Translations under genes and position numbers: made by a program
The notes under the pieces: model-generated
Told to the model about the DNA's origin: nothing
Seen by the model: the letters and a program-made list of their open reading frames with translations, nothing else
Database searches by the model: none
In this document: piece after piece, positions 38,620-48,833 of the stretch
Position numbering within the stretch: the first letter of the stretch is position 1
Layout: each line of letters starts with the position of its first letter
DNA from: Lederbergia galactosidilytica
Lineage (GTDB): Bacteria > Bacillota > Bacilli > Bacillales > Bacillaceae_C
Length of the DNA stretch: 64,000 bases
Direction: 5' to 3'
NCBI RefSeq assembly: GCF_017873565.1
Contig: NZ_JAGGKH010000011.1
Location: 1-64,000 of the forward strand

Positions 38620-41600
38620 TTACTTTTCTCTCGCTTTTTTATTCATTTTTCTTGTCTCAGAATCAAACAAACTATAGACAACTGGAATCACAATTAAGGT
38701 TAATAAGGTACTACTTAGGAGTCCACCAATAACTGTAACGCCCATCGGCTGATTTAATTCCGTTCCTTCCCCAAGACCAAGCGCAATAGGGACAAGTCCT
38801 AGTATCGTTGTCAAGGCTGTCATAAAAATAGGTCTAGCCCGATCTTTTACTGATTCCACAAGTGCCTCCACACTTGACATTCCTTGTTCCTTCTTTTGAT
38901 TAATATAATCGACAATCACAATTGCATTATTTACTACAATTCCAGCAAGAATAATCACCCCGATAAAAGCTGGTATACTCATTGGCAAATGGGTGACGAA
39001 CATAGAAATAGCAATTCCCACGACCATTAAAGGAACAGTGAACATTATAACAAAAGGATACTTAAAAGATTCAAACTGAGCAGCCATCACCAAATAAATT
39101 AAAATGATCGCTAAAATCAACGCCATAATCATATCTGTTTTCGATTCTTGCAAAAGTTCTTGTTCCCCACTGTAACTAATTTGAGTATCATCGGAAAGAT
39201 TTAAATCTGAAATTATTTTGTTTGCTGCTTTTGTCACAGTCCCTAAATCAGTATTCGAATTGTACTTTACCGTAAAATGCACTGCATCCTGTTGGTTAAT
39301 TCTTTGTATTTCAACAGGGCCTTCCCCTATGTCTATTGTTGCCAAATCTCCAAGCTTCACGTATGTGCCATCAGGTTTTCTAATTTGTAAATCCTTTAAC
39401 TCATCGACGTCCCTTGTAATGCTTTCATCAAGTGAAACAAAGATCTCAAATACCTCAGAGTTCTCTGTAACCATTTGTGAAGCTTGTACACCTCTCGTCA
39501 TATCATGAACGATTGTAGCAATTGAGGCCGGCGCCAATCCAAGGTCAAAAGCCTTATTTTGATCAATTTTTATTTGGATTTCTTCCGAACTATCCGCCGT
39601 ACTTAATTTCAATTCTGTCACATATTCTAGTTTATTAAGGGCATCGTAAATCTTTTTCGTGTCTCTCTCTAATCTTTCCTTATTTGTATCATGTACGTTA
39701 AAGGTTAATGTCTGTGGTGCTAAGCCAGAAGCGGCTTCCACATTAAAATTAAGGATAGCAGAAGGATTGATTTGTTGTACTTCTTTTTTTATTTTCGGCT
39801 TTACAGTATCGACAAATTCAAATAATGTTTGTGTTCGTTCCGCAAGTGGTTTTAATTTTACATACATTTCTGCAGTATTGGCTTTCCCTTCACCTTGAAA
39901 AGATGCTTCCTGTGTCGAGCCAATTAAGCTAACATAAACTTCCACATCATCTTCTTTATTAAGCTCACGTTCTACTTTGCTAACAATTTCTTCTGTTTTC
40001 TTTAAAGCTGCACCATTCTCTAATTGGATATTGATCCGGAAGAAGCCTTCATCTGTCGGTGGTAAAAACTGTGTTCCTAATGTTCTAAGACCAGCAATTC
40101 CTCCTATAAAGAAAATGATTGCAAGAAATAATACGACAATTCGATGTCTTAATGCCCAACGTATAGAACGATCCAGCATATTTAGTGACTTGGAGCGTCT
40201 TCTTTTTGCCTCATAATTTCCTTTCGGAGTTTTAAGCCACCTACTCGCAAACATGGGAATCACTGTCAAAGCAACAAATAAAGATGCAAGCAAGCTGAAG
40301 GATATTGTAAAAGCAAACTCTTTAAATAAATCTCCAAGTATCCCGCTGATAAAAACTACCGGAAGGAATACTGCCACGGTTGTTAACGTAGAAGCTGTAA
40401 TTGCACCAGCCACTTCCTTGGCACCTTCCTCGGCAGCCACTTTTGGATTTTTCCCCATTGATAAATGACGATAAATATTTTCGATTACAACAATCGCATT
40501 ATCTACTAACATTCCTACACCTAAAGCAAGCCCGCCTAATGTCATTATATTAAAAGCGAAATCGGCAAAATACATTAACACAAAAGTAACGATAACGGAA
40601 TAGGGGATCGCCACACCAACAATAAGAGGACTTTTAAAATTACGTAAAAACAAAAATAAAACGATCATGGCCAGTAATCCACCCACAATCAAAGATGAAG
40701 CAATATTTCCAATTGCGATTTTGATATACTCACCTTGATCAAATAATATATTTGATTGAACTTGTTTAAATTGTTCTCTCTGTAATTGGTCGTTTAATTT
40801 TTGCTGAAATGCTTTTGATACACTTGCTGTATTCGCATCACTCTCTTGTAAAACGCTTAATAGTACAGATGATTGTTGATTGGCTCTTGTAATACTAGTA
40901 GATCTTTGTGGTTGCTTTTTCACTTCAGCTACATCTTTAATAAGTATTTTATCGCCCGTCCGTGGATCACGGGTAACTGGGATATTGGCAATTTCTTCTG
41001 GTGAGTAAAAGATACTTAAAACCCTAGTTGTTAATTCTTGTCCTTCCGACAGAACCGTATCACCTGGCAGAGAAATTTGATTGGCTTGAATTGCTTGCAC
41101 AATATCAGATTGAGCCAGTCGATATTTTTTTATTTTATTTTGGTCCAATATGACTCGCACTTCTTCAACAACCGTTCCTGAAACGTTGACATTTGCGACC
41201 CCTTCAACCTTCTCTAACTCATCGACCAAATCATCTGTTAAAGTTTGTATATCTGCATCCCGCCCAGTCTGCAATGATAATTGAATAACAGGAAATTGCG
41301 ATGGATCAAATTTCATAAATTTTGGTCTAGCTGCGTCCTTCGGAACTGGAGTCATGTCAATCCTCTGTAACACATCATTTTGGATAGCATCAATCGAGGT
41401 AGACCAGGAAAATTCGAGTAACACTAAACTTGATCCTTCCTCTGAAAAGGATCTTACATTTTTAATTCCTGGTAAGGTTGATAAAGTTGCTTCAAGCGGT
41501 TTTGTCACCTTTTCAACCACTTCATCTGGACTTGCTCCTTGATACGAGGTAACGACAACTGCGATTGGGGGATTAATATTAGGTATTAAGGTTAACGGAA

Positions 41601-41694
41601 TTTTCACGAGTGAAACTATTCCTAAAAAAATGATAAGACACATAGTTACAATAGTAAAAATTGGCCTTCTAATTGAAAATCGACTTATATTCAC
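38620..41694 (-). CDS. RND-family efflux permease (SwrC/AcrB-like)
   Basis: A 1024-residue proton-driven exporter. It begins MNISRFSIRRPIFTIVTMCL, has 12 helices arranged as 1+5 and 1+5, and two large extracytoplasmic loops. Helix 4 has GVGMLVDNAIVVIENIYRH with the Asp pair of the proton relay. The architecture matches the Gram-positive SwrC/YerP branch. No membrane-fusion partner gene is adjacent. GTG 41694 follows AAAGGGGG; the longer frame to 41727 spans that site. Confidence 0.93.
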   Translation of the reverse strand: MNISRFSIRRPIFTIVTMCLIIFLGIVSLVKIPLTLIPNINPPIAVVVTSYQGASPDEVVEKVTKPLEATLSTLPGIKNVRSFSEEGSSLVLLEFSWSTSIDAIQNDVLQRIDMTPVPKDAARPKFMKFDPSQFPVIQLSLQTGRDADIQTLTDDLVDELEKVEGVANVNVSGTVVEEVRVILDQNKIKKYRLAQSDIVQAIQANQISLPGDTVLSEGQELTTRVLSIFYSPEEIANIPVTRDPRTGDKILIKDVAEVKKQPQRSTSITRANQQSSVLLSVLQESDANTASVSKAFQQKLNDQLQREQFKQVQSNILFDQGEYIKIAIGNIASSLIVGGLLAMIVLFLFLRNFKSPLIVGVAIPYSVIVTFVLMYFADFAFNIMTLGGLALGVGMLVDNAIVVIENIYRHLSMGKNPKVAAEEGAKEVAGAITASTLTTVAVFLPVVFISGILGDLFKEFAFTISFSLLASLFVALTVIPMFASRWLKTPKGNYEAKRRRSKSLNMLDRSIRWALRHRIVVLFLAIIFFIGGIAGLRTLGTQFLPPTDEGFFRINIQLENGAALKKTEEIVSKVERELNKEDDVEVYVSLIGSTQEASFQGEGKANTAEMYVKLKPLAERTQTLFEFVDTVKPKIKKEVQQINPSAILNFNVEAASGLAPQTLTFNVHDTNKERLERDTKKIYDALNKLEYVTELKLSTADSSEEIQIKIDQNKAFDLGLAPASIATIVHDMTRGVQASQMVTENSEVFEIFVSLDESITRDVDELKDLQIRKPDGTYVKLGDLATIDIGEGPVEIQRINQQDAVHFTVKYNSNTDLGTVTKAANKIISDLNLSDDTQISYSGEQELLQESKTDMIMALILAIILIYLVMAAQFESFKYPFVIMFTVPLMVVGIAISMFVTHLPMSIPAFIGVIILAGIVVNNAIVIVDYINQKKEQGMSSVEALVESVKDRARPIFMTALTTILGLVPIALGLGEGTELNQPMGVTVIGGLLSSTLLTLIVIPVVYSLFDSETRKMNKKAREK

Positions 41695-41828
41695 TGCAGA
41701 ACCCCCTTTCAGTCTTTGCCTGTGCATATATTATTTTAGCTTAATCATAATAAGCTTGTGGTAATGAATCTGTTCACGAAAGGCTAGAAGCGATCATTTC
41801 CTACTAGTACTACATTATTATTTCAAAA

Positions 41829-41874
41829 AAATCCCTATTCTAACCTTAAAGGTTCTGAATAGGGATTTCGGTTT
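41829..41874 (-). terminator. Terminator of prfC
   Basis: AAATCCCTATTC and GAATAGGGATTT form a 12-pair stem followed on the minus strand by TTTTTGAAAT. Confidence 0.9.
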
Positions 41875-41879
41875 ACTGT

Positions 41880-43463
41880 TTATTCGTGGTCATCCATTGG
41901 ATTACTTAATTTTATAGCTGGATTTTTATCTTGGAACCAGCGAAGCGCAAATTCATTCTCAAACAAAAATAGTGGTTTGTCATAGCGATCCTTTACTAAC
42001 ATACTCCTACTACTTGATAAGGATTCGTCGATTTTATCATTTTCAATCCATCTAGCAATTTTCGTTCCCATCGATTCCATAATGACATCAGAATTATATT
42101 CGTTCTTCATCCGATGTTCGAATACTTCAAACTGTAATTGTCCGACTGCTCCCAATATATAATCTTCAGTCCGGAAAGTTCGGTACAATTGAATCGCTCC
42201 CTCTTGCACCAGTTGCTGGATTCCTTTATGGTAACTTTTCTGCTTCATAACATTTTTTGGTGTTACACGCACAAAAAGCTCTGGTGTAAATTGAGGTAAT
42301 TTTTCATATTGAATCTTTTGTTTTCCTGCAAATAAAGTATCCCCAATTTGATAAGTGCCCGTATCATATAACCCGATAATATCACCACTTACAGCTGAAT
42401 TCACTGTACTCCGATCATCTGCTAAAAACTGCGTTGACTGGGACAATTTAATCGGCTTTTCCGTTCTTGCTAATGTTACATTCATACCTCGTTCAAATTG
42501 TCCGGAGCAAATTCTCAAAAAAGCAATCCGATCGCGATGGGCCGGGTTCATATTAGCTTGGATTTTAAAAATAAAGCCAGAAAATTGTTCAGTTGCTGGC
42601 TCAACAGGCCCATCAATACTTTGACGTGGCTGTGGAGCTGGCGCAAAATCCAGGTAACTTTCGAGGAATGTTTGCACTCCAAAATTTGTTAAAGCACTGC
42701 CAAAAAAGACAGGGGTTAACTTACCTGATTGGATTTTTTCTTCAGAAAATTCATTCCCTGCCTCGTCTAATAGCAGGACTTCTTCCAACACTTGCTGATA
42801 TAAAGAGGTTTCTTTAATTGGATAATCTCCTATAATATCACCTGTTTCATCTAATTCGAGAAACCGCTCTTGATCCTCTACACGAAATTGCTCAACTCGT
42901 TTATGATAACGATCATAAATACCATAAAACTCTTTACCCATCCCGATTGGCCAATTCATGGGATAAGATTCAATTCCTAAAACCTCTTCTAATTCTGCCA
43001 ATAATTCTAAAGGCGTCCGTCCTTGGCGATCAAGCTTGTTTATAAAAGTAAAGATTGGGATACCTCGCATTCGACAAACTTTAAATAATTTTAACGTTTG
43101 TTCCTCAATCCCTTTCGCAGAATCAATTATCATCACAGCACTATCTACAGCCATTAATGTACGATACGTATCTTCACTAAAATCTTGGTGTCCAGGTGTG
43201 TCTAGAATATTTATCCGCACATCATTATAGTCAAATTGCATGACCGAAGAGGTAACAGAAATTCCCCGTTGTTTTTCAATCGCCATCCAATCTGATGTAG
43301 CATATTTTCCCGTTTTCTTCCCTTTTACGGTTCCAGTATCACGGATCGCTCCACCAAAATATAAAAGTTTTTCTGTCATCGTCGTCTTCCCCGCATCCGG
43401 GTGGGAAATGATGGCAAAGGTTCTTCTCGATTCTATTTCTTCCTTTAAAGAATGTTTTTCCAT
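41880..43463 (-). CDS. prfC: Peptide chain release factor 3
   Basis: RF3 is a GTPase that recycles RF1/RF2 after termination. The 527-residue protein has G1 SHPDAGKTT near residue 20, G3 DTPGHQDF near 88, G4 FINKLDR near 142, and a C-terminal domain with [16 protein letters not shown] 43463 follows GGAAGG; the open frame extends 47 codons further upstream with no coding signal. B. subtilis 168 is not known to have prfC, so presence here is a difference from that model. Confidence 0.95.
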   Translation of the reverse strand: MEKHSLKEEIESRRTFAIISHPDAGKTTMTEKLLYFGGAIRDTGTVKGKKTGKYATSDWMAIEKQRGISVTSSVMQFDYNDVRINILDTPGHQDFSEDTYRTLMAVDSAVMIIDSAKGIEEQTLKLFKVCRMRGIPIFTFINKLDRQGRTPLELLAELEEVLGIESYPMNWPIGMGKEFYGIYDRYHKRVEQFRVEDQERFLELDETGDIIGDYPIKETSLYQQVLEEVLLLDEAGNEFSEEKIQSGKLTPVFFGSALTNFGVQTFLESYLDFAPAPQPRQSIDGPVEPATEQFSGFIFKIQANMNPAHRDRIAFLRICSGQFERGMNVTLARTEKPIKLSQSTQFLADDRSTVNSAVSGDIIGLYDTGTYQIGDTLFAGKQKIQYEKLPQFTPELFVRVTPKNVMKQKSYHKGIQQLVQEGAIQLYRTFRTEDYILGAVGQLQFEVFEHRMKNEYNSDVIMESMGTKIARWIENDKIDESLSSSRSMLVKDRYDKPLFLFENEFALRWFQDKNPAIKLSNPMDDHE

Positions 43464-43718
43464 TATGATTTTCCTTCCAAATTTCAGTCTTGTATTATCA
43501 TATTCCCTCAGGAAAAGAAATTCAAGGAGAAATACATAAGATGCAATACTTCCACTCTTTAACGGATTGTGCAAAATTCCAAAATTCCTCATGATTACTT
43601 GCAAACAATCGGATTAAGTAGATTTTTATTAAAAGAACGAGTAACTAAAGAATATTGATCCAAAAGAGGAGTTCTTGTTATTCGATATTAGGAGAATTTG
43701 TAAAAAGCTTAAGCAAAA

Positions 43719-43979
43719 GAGGCTGGGACATAACTAAAGTGCTAAGCCTCAAAAGCGAATATTGCATTACCTTAGCGGAAGAAATATACGTAGACTCTTG
43801 AAGGAAGTAAGAGTTCGACAAGACCCCGGAAGGCGAAGCCTGAGAAGGCTTGACACTAGGGAACGCAGGCTAAGTTCGCGCCGTCCTGGCGCAACGCCTG
43901 CATGACCCACATCCTGTAGGCCTTCGGAAAGCGAGTAGTTCGGACTTTACTTAAGCGAAAACACTTTTGTCCCAGCCTC
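43719..43979 (+). ncRNA. Composite intergenic repeat with Bacillaceae-1-like hairpins
   Basis: The element is bounded by inverted ends GAGGCTGGGACA and TGTCCCAGCCTC. Inside, the plus strand has the RUCCU hairpins GCGCC-GTCCT-GGCGC (about 43878-43892) and ACA-TCC-TGT within CCCACATCCTGTAGG (about 43907-43921). Upstream are GCGGAAGAAATA, ACCCCGGAAGGCGAAGCC and a GCCTGAGAAGGC stem. It is related to repeats A and B on the opposite strand (shared GCCGTCCTGGCG and CACATCCTGT segments). The 543-base gap between prfC and the M42 gene is otherwise empty. Confidence 0.6.
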
Positions 43980-44006
43980 ATTAATATCTTTTAGACATTT
44001 TTTACC

Positions 44007-45065
44007 TCACTCAATTGTTGTGATAGGCGACAAAACATAGGCATAGAGCAATTTTTCCGTATTGATCAGCGAAGTTTCATGGGTCCGTTCAAAAGCATGT
44101 GAAGCTTCTATTCCTGGCCCAACCAAACCATGCACAATATCATAACCAGAACGGATCGCAGCTGAAGCATCTGAACCATAATAAGGATAAATGTCTACCT
44201 TATAATCAACTTTATTTTCACGTGCCAACTGGATAAGATGTTTTCTTAATTCATAATGGTAAGGGCCACTCGAGTCCTTTGCACAGATAGAAACGGTATA
44301 TTCATCAGAGGCCTGTCCCTCACCCAAGGCTCCCATATCAACAGCCAAATATTCAACCGTCTCCGGAGAAATACTTGCATTTCCACCGTAACCAATTTCC
44401 TCATTATTCGATATTAAAAAATGAGTTGTATAGGGGAGTTCAATCTCATTCTCTTTGAGAAAGCGGATCAATCGTAATAATATTGCTGTACTTGCTTTAT
44501 CATCCAAATGACGTGATTTAATATAGCCACTATCTGTCACCTGTACTCGCGGATCAAAGGAAACAAAGTCTCCCACTTGAATCCCCAGCTTTCTTGTTTC
44601 TTCAGCAGATTCAGTTCTTTCATCGAGGCGAACTTCAATATTGTCCTCATTCCTTTTTGCTTCTCCAGCATCCTTATATACATGCACAGAAGTTTGCTTC
44701 ATCAGAATTGTACCTGAGTAAGATTTTCCCACTTCTGTTTCAATTTGACAGTATTCTCCTTCAACTGAGTTCCAACGGAATCCCCCGATCATCGATAATT
44801 TTAATCTTCCATTTGCCTTAATTTCTTTCACCATCGCCCCTAAGGTATCAACATGGGCAGTTAGCATCCGATGTTGATTTGTGACTTTTCCCGGAAGAGT
44901 AACTAATAATCCCCCTTTACGATTCCGCTTCATATCAAGCTGTAGTCCATCTAAATATTGTTCACAGAAATCAATAACTTGCTTAGTATTTCCCGATGGA
45001 CTTGGAATTGAGACAAGTTCTTTAATAAGCATAAAAGTTTCTTTACTATTTGGCTGAAAATTCAT
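44007..45065 (-). CDS. M42-family metallopeptidase (YhfE/FrvX-like)
   Basis: A 352-residue di-zinc aminopeptidase of the M42 glutamyl-aminopeptidase/endoglucanase family. Metal and catalytic residues are visible in TAHVDTLG, SRHLDDKAS, NNEEIGYGG, AVDMGAL and IEASHAFERTH. The family forms large tetrahedral dodecamers that trim peptides in the cytosol. It is a single gene. B. subtilis YhfE has a similar length. Confidence 0.92.
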   Translation of the reverse strand: MNFQPNSKETFMLIKELVSIPSPSGNTKQVIDFCEQYLDGLQLDMKRNRKGGLLVTLPGKVTNQHRMLTAHVDTLGAMVKEIKANGRLKLSMIGGFRWNSVEGEYCQIETEVGKSYSGTILMKQTSVHVYKDAGEAKRNEDNIEVRLDERTESAEETRKLGIQVGDFVSFDPRVQVTDSGYIKSRHLDDKASTAILLRLIRFLKENEIELPYTTHFLISNNEEIGYGGNASISPETVEYLAVDMGALGEGQASDEYTVSICAKDSSGPYHYELRKHLIQLARENKVDYKVDIYPYYGSDASAAIRSGYDIVHGLVGPGIEASHAFERTHETSLINTEKLLYAYVLSPITTIE

Positions 45066-45381
45066 ATTGACAATTCCTTTCCTAAAAAGGTTCTCACTTT
45101 ATTAAATAGTAGCACATCTATTTCTGTTTTTAACAGTTTTTAACTTGATCCCAAAGTGAAGATTTGCGAATATTAACCTAGGAAATCATAAATAATTGAA
45201 TAAAAATGTGGATTATTATAATTGGAGCAAATTTATCCATTGAATATGCTCACTGACCGCGAGCCTACAAAAAATCCGGTATATGTCAGACCTCTTGGAT
45301 CATGTATATTGAACAGGACTTATAAGTTTTTCCAGTAAGCCAATTACACAAAAAGAAGGCTCTTTGCCAAATAACGCTGGT
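45066..45381. other. Intergenic region upstream of the M42 gene
   Basis: About 315 AT-rich bases before repeat B hold the M42 promoter region; the ribosome binding site AAAGGAA lies just before 45065. I see no ORF or RNA motif. Confidence 0.3.
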
Positions 45382-45745
45382 GAAGAATTTTAGCCGAATT
45401 TGAATGAAGGCTATCTGACTATTTAGAGAAGAACATTCTCTCTAAACAGTCTTTTTTTCTTTTTAATGGAAGGTCCATTCCTATATATCGCTACAGAAAT
45501 TCACTTCGCTTACCGTGGGGAGTGCGGTGAGGCAGGATGTGAGTCACAAAGGCGTTTCGCTAAGACGGCGAGCTCTTTAGCCTTTGGTCCTCATCTTTTG
45601 ACTACGCTACTGCGGGATTTCACCTTCACTCTACTTCCCACAGGTGTCTTCGTGAATTTCTTCTGCTGGTAAATACTGAATTTCCATCACCTTCCCAGAA
45701 TTTCTGAGAAGGTGATTTTCTTTCACCAACGTTATTTATTATAGA
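45382..45745 (-). repeat. 0.36-kb Bacillaceae repeat, copy B
   Basis: The second copy of the segment at 35172-35530, in the same orientation. Differences include loss of five bases (CTCAC) from the AUCCU stem, GCTAAGACGGC in place of GCCAGGACGGC, which spoils the GUCCU hairpin, and a 14-base insertion near the end. Copy B therefore has weakened versions of both RUCCU hairpins, while copy A has intact ones. The terminator-like stem with T7 is kept. Confidence 0.8.
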
Positions 45746-45801
45746 CCAAAAAGAAAAGCTCCCTTTTTGAAAAGTAGCTTTTCTCGATTAACCGCTATAA
45801 C

Positions 45802-46443
45802 TTATTGTTCATTATCAATATAATATTCAACAAAGCGAGCAATAATCTCTTTGTTTTGTACATTGATAGGAGTAAAGAGAATTTTTTCCTCGTCTTTTTG
45901 AATAAGTCCATCGAAGATAGAATTTGAGTTAATTTTTATTCCAGTCACACCATTGTCATTCCCAGATACCAATTGATCTTCTGGAAGATTCAGCTCTGAC
46001 GTTCCCTCAAGTTCATTAAATGGTAATAATTGTCCATCCTGGTTCATTTGATCAAAATATTCTTGATCCGCAATAAAGAAGTCAATGTCTCCAGCGGATA
46101 ATTGGGCTGCTAATTTTTGCATTTCTACCCCTGCCTGCATATCTTCGCTTTTTAGTCTTAAAGTCTGGATAATAATATTAGAAGACTCTTTCTCTTCCTC
46201 TGTTAGTAGGTTCTGATAGATATTTTCTTTTACTTCTTCAACTTGTTCAGGATTTGCATAGTCAGTAATCATGACAATATTCAATATATCTTCCTTTTTA
46301 TTGGCCACACTATAGACTGTATAAACTACGAATATCACTAATACGATGAAGCCAATAATATAATATTTATAATACTCCCATATGTATTTTATTTTTTCAT
46401 TGGTCGACATTTCTGATAAAATTTCTTTTAGTGGCCTTTTCAT
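45802..46443 (-). CDS. Membrane-anchored protein of unknown function
   Basis: A 213-residue protein with a short basic cytoplasmic N-terminus (MKRPLKEILSEMSTNEKIKY), one transmembrane helix at about 31-50 and an acidic extracytoplasmic domain of about 160 residues. That domain includes GDIDFFIADQEYFDQM, reminiscent of periplasmic-binding-protein folds, but I cannot assign a family. It lies 23 bases downstream of the AEC permease gene on the same strand, suggesting a joint function. Confidence 0.8.
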   Translation of the reverse strand: MKRPLKEILSEMSTNEKIKYIWEYYKYYIIGFIVLVIFVVYTVYSVANKKEDILNIVMITDYANPEQVEEVKENIYQNLLTEEEKESSNIIIQTLRLKSEDMQAGVEMQKLAAQLSAGDIDFFIADQEYFDQMNQDGQLLPFNELEGTSELNLPEDQLVSGNDNGVTGIKINSNSIFDGLIQKDEEKILFTPINVQNKEIIARFVEYYIDNEQ

Positions 46444-46466
46444 CTAGATCCCTTCTCCCCCTATGG

Positions 46467-47393
46467 TTAAAAAATACTCAATGCAATATAAATAACAATT
46501 GTGAGTGTAAACGAACTTAGTAAAGTTGAACCAATAACCGTTTGTGCCGCAAACTCAGGCTCATTATTATACTCTTGCGCAATTATGGAGCTATTAACAG
46601 ATGTTGGCATCGCAGTTGAAATGAGCAACGCCTGTGCAACTATCCCATCAACCCCAGCCAACCATAATCCGGCCAGTGCAATCGCTGGACCCATTAGCAA
46701 TCTAAAGAACATGCTAAGATATAGTGGTAAATACGCAAATGAAACACGTATATGTGCTATTTGCGCTCCTAAAGTCAATAAGGCAATTGCTATTAATGCA
46801 TTCGATATGTAAGAAATCGGTGTTAATAAAAATTCCGGTAAAGAAACATGGAATATATTCAATAAAATACCTAATGTCATTGCATAAAATAGTGGCATTT
46901 TAAAATAATCTAAAATGGCTCTCCATTTTCCCATTGTCATAGATTTCAATGACACCACACCATACGAAAAAAGGAAAGTATTTTGAAAAGCAACAACAAT
47001 CACTTGAATAGACATTGCGAAAGGATCATGCTTAAAAACTAAGTCATTCACAGGAATACCGTAATTAGCCGAATTATAGAAAACAACACTATTCGTAAAA
47101 GTTAATTTCTTTGCTTTCTCCATTTTCGAGAATTTAGCCACCAATGAACTTAAAACATATAATAGAAAAACAAAAAGCAAACAAAAGAAAATTACGCCAA
47201 AGAATATGGCCGGAGAGAATACACTTTCATAAAGCTTAATAAAGATAAGAGCAGGACTCAAATAATAAATATTGATTTTCGCAAGCGTATACAAATCTAG
47301 TTTGAATTTACGCTGTAGAATAACCCCTATTAAAATTAAAATAAAAACTGGTAAAATAATTTCCGTGAAAATTATAGACAGATTTGATAGCAA
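46467..47393 (-). CDS. AEC-family (auxin efflux carrier-like) permease
   Basis: A 308-residue polytopic membrane protein with about ten helices in two inverted repeats. It begins ILPVFILILIGVILQRKFKL and carries the broken-helix motifs NSVVFYNSANYGIPV and STAMPTSVNSSIIAQEY typical of AEC transporters (malonate/malate or auxin-like acids). It starts with TTG behind GGAGGAAAGG. The substrate is unknown. It is the first of a two-gene unit. Confidence 0.88.
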   Translation of the reverse strand: MLSNLSIIFTEIILPVFILILIGVILQRKFKLDLYTLAKINIYYLSPALIFIKLYESVFSPAIFFGVIFFCLLFVFLLYVLSSLVAKFSKMEKAKKLTFTNSVVFYNSANYGIPVNDLVFKHDPFAMSIQVIVVAFQNTFLFSYGVVSLKSMTMGKWRAILDYFKMPLFYAMTLGILLNIFHVSLPEFLLTPISYISNALIAIALLTLGAQIAHIRVSFAYLPLYLSMFFRLLMGPAIALAGLWLAGVDGIVAQALLISTAMPTSVNSSIIAQEYNNEPEFAAQTVIGSTLLSSFTLTIVIYIALSIF

Positions 47394-47502
47394 ATAACCT
47401 TTCCTCCATTTTACATTGTATGAAACTAAAATTCGACAAAAATTAAAAAATTCCTGCTAAACTTTTATAAAACGAGAATACTAGGCTGCTATTTCTTAGA
47501 TG

Positions 47503-48270
47503 CTATTCGATTTCAATCTCCATGTTTCGTAAATCAGCTACCGATGGCAACTGAAAGAAGCTTGGGCTTTGAATTAGCTTGATTAAGGCTTTTGCCGTTT
47601 GATCAGCTGTCTGCAGTTGATTATTCTCCTTATATCCAATAAATTTATCCACTAATTCAAAGTCTTCCGCCTTAACAGATCGGATTTTTTCCTGCATTTC
47701 CGTATCTATGATCCCAGGAGCAATAGAGATTATCTTTATTTCATTTTCCTTATTTGCCTGTTCATTAGATACAACCCTAGTAAAATGATCTAGCCCTGCT
47801 TTTCCAGCACAATAACTACTCCAACCATTATATGGATGGCGACCAGCTCCAGAAGAAATATTGATAATTTTCTTCCCGATTGGTTTATTTTCTAATCGAT
47901 TAATAAACATTGATGTGAGGATCATGGGGGCTGTTAAATTCACAGCGATATTATTAGCAATCGCTTCTGAAGAAAGGCTTTCTACTTTTCCAATCGGCTC
48001 AATCATTCCTGCATTATTAATTAAGGTAATCGTTTCAAAATTATTAGGGATCACTTGCCAGATTCGCTCCATTAGGTATGAGAGTTCATCTGTCTGCGCT
48101 AAATCTTGCTCTATGTAATATAGTGGATAATCCCCTTGATTAGCTATCTTTTCCAACTCTTCATTTTTTGTTCGAGATATACAAATCAGATGATGATTTT
48201 TTCTAAGTAATTGTTTACTTAAAGCGAAACCGATTCCTTTTGAGGCTCCAGTTATGATATAAATATCCAC
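47503..48270 (-). CDS. SDR-family benzil reductase-like protein (YueD type)
   Basis: A 255-residue SDR of the sepiapterin-reductase-like branch. TGASKGIGFAL is at residue 7 and NNAGMIEPIG near 85. The catalytic Ser lies in NISSGAGRHPYNG, and Tyr and Lys in SSYCAGKAGLD. It is similar to B. subtilis YueD, an (S)-benzoin-forming benzil reductase. The physiological carbonyl substrate is unknown. It is a single gene. Confidence 0.87.
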   Translation of the reverse strand: MDIYIITGASKGIGFALSKQLLRKNHHLICISRTKNEELEKIANQGDYPLYYIEQDLAQTDELSYLMERIWQVIPNNFETITLINNAGMIEPIGKVESLSSEAIANNIAVNLTAPMILTSMFINRLENKPIGKKIINISSGAGRHPYNGWSSYCAGKAGLDHFTRVVSNEQANKENEIKIISIAPGIIDTEMQEKIRSVKAEDFELVDKFIGYKENNQLQTADQTAKALIKLIQSPSFFQLPSVADLRNMEIEIE

Positions 48271-48385
48271 TTAACACACTCCTATCAATTATATAAATAC
48301 AATCACTACGACATAGGTAAAAAAAAGAACCCAGCATTTTGGGCTCTTAACCATCTTTGTTCTGTTCTAGTAGCAAATAAACGTA

Positions 48386-48541
48386 TTAATTTAATTCTTT
48401 ATTTATTTTAGAAAGAGGGAGCGTAATAATCTTCCCGCCTATTTGGACATGAACAGTATCTTTGAAAATAGCTTTGACAATGCCTTTCAACGAGATGGTT
48501 GAGTTTACCGTATATTTCCCAGGATCTGCGCTTGTCGTCAT
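48386..48541 (-). CDS. Small protein of unknown function
   Basis: A 51-residue protein starting MTTSADPGKYTVNSTISLKG and ending in a beta-rich segment (TVHVQIGGKIITLPLSKINK). The ATG at 48541 follows GGAGG by seven bases. The open frame extends 30 codons upstream, but that part is hydrophobic, Cys-rich and lacks a start signal. Alternating hydrophobic residues suggest a small SH3-like barrel. I do not recognise it. Confidence 0.65.
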   Translation of the reverse strand: MTTSADPGKYTVNSTISLKGIVKAIFKDTVHVQIGGKIITLPLSKINKELN

Positions 48542-48833
48542 AATGCGAACCTCCACAATATATTTTAAATAATCTATAAATCTTACTAAAGAGCAAAAAC
48601 AAATGCAATTTAAGGATATGTGATGAATCACTTCCCATAGTACAATAAGATTTTATTTCATTATGACATGTTAAATTCATCAGTGTCAATGAATAAGATT
48701 ACTTTTCGCAGAACATATTCATACTTGATACGACAAAATTTAATCCTTCCTTAATACTAATATATACTTATTATAATTAAGCATTTTCTCTTTGGAATTT
48801 AGTCATTTCTATGTGTGAAAAAGCCTAGATAAC
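48542..48833. other. Intergenic region between wrbA and the small gene
   Basis: About 290 AT-rich bases contain the upstream region of the 48386 gene. I see no ORF with a start signal. Confidence 0.3.

Noticed and set aside
45466-45672. 68-codon ORF in repeat B
   Set aside because: The equivalent frame in copy A is not maintained and the region is a structured noncoding repeat.
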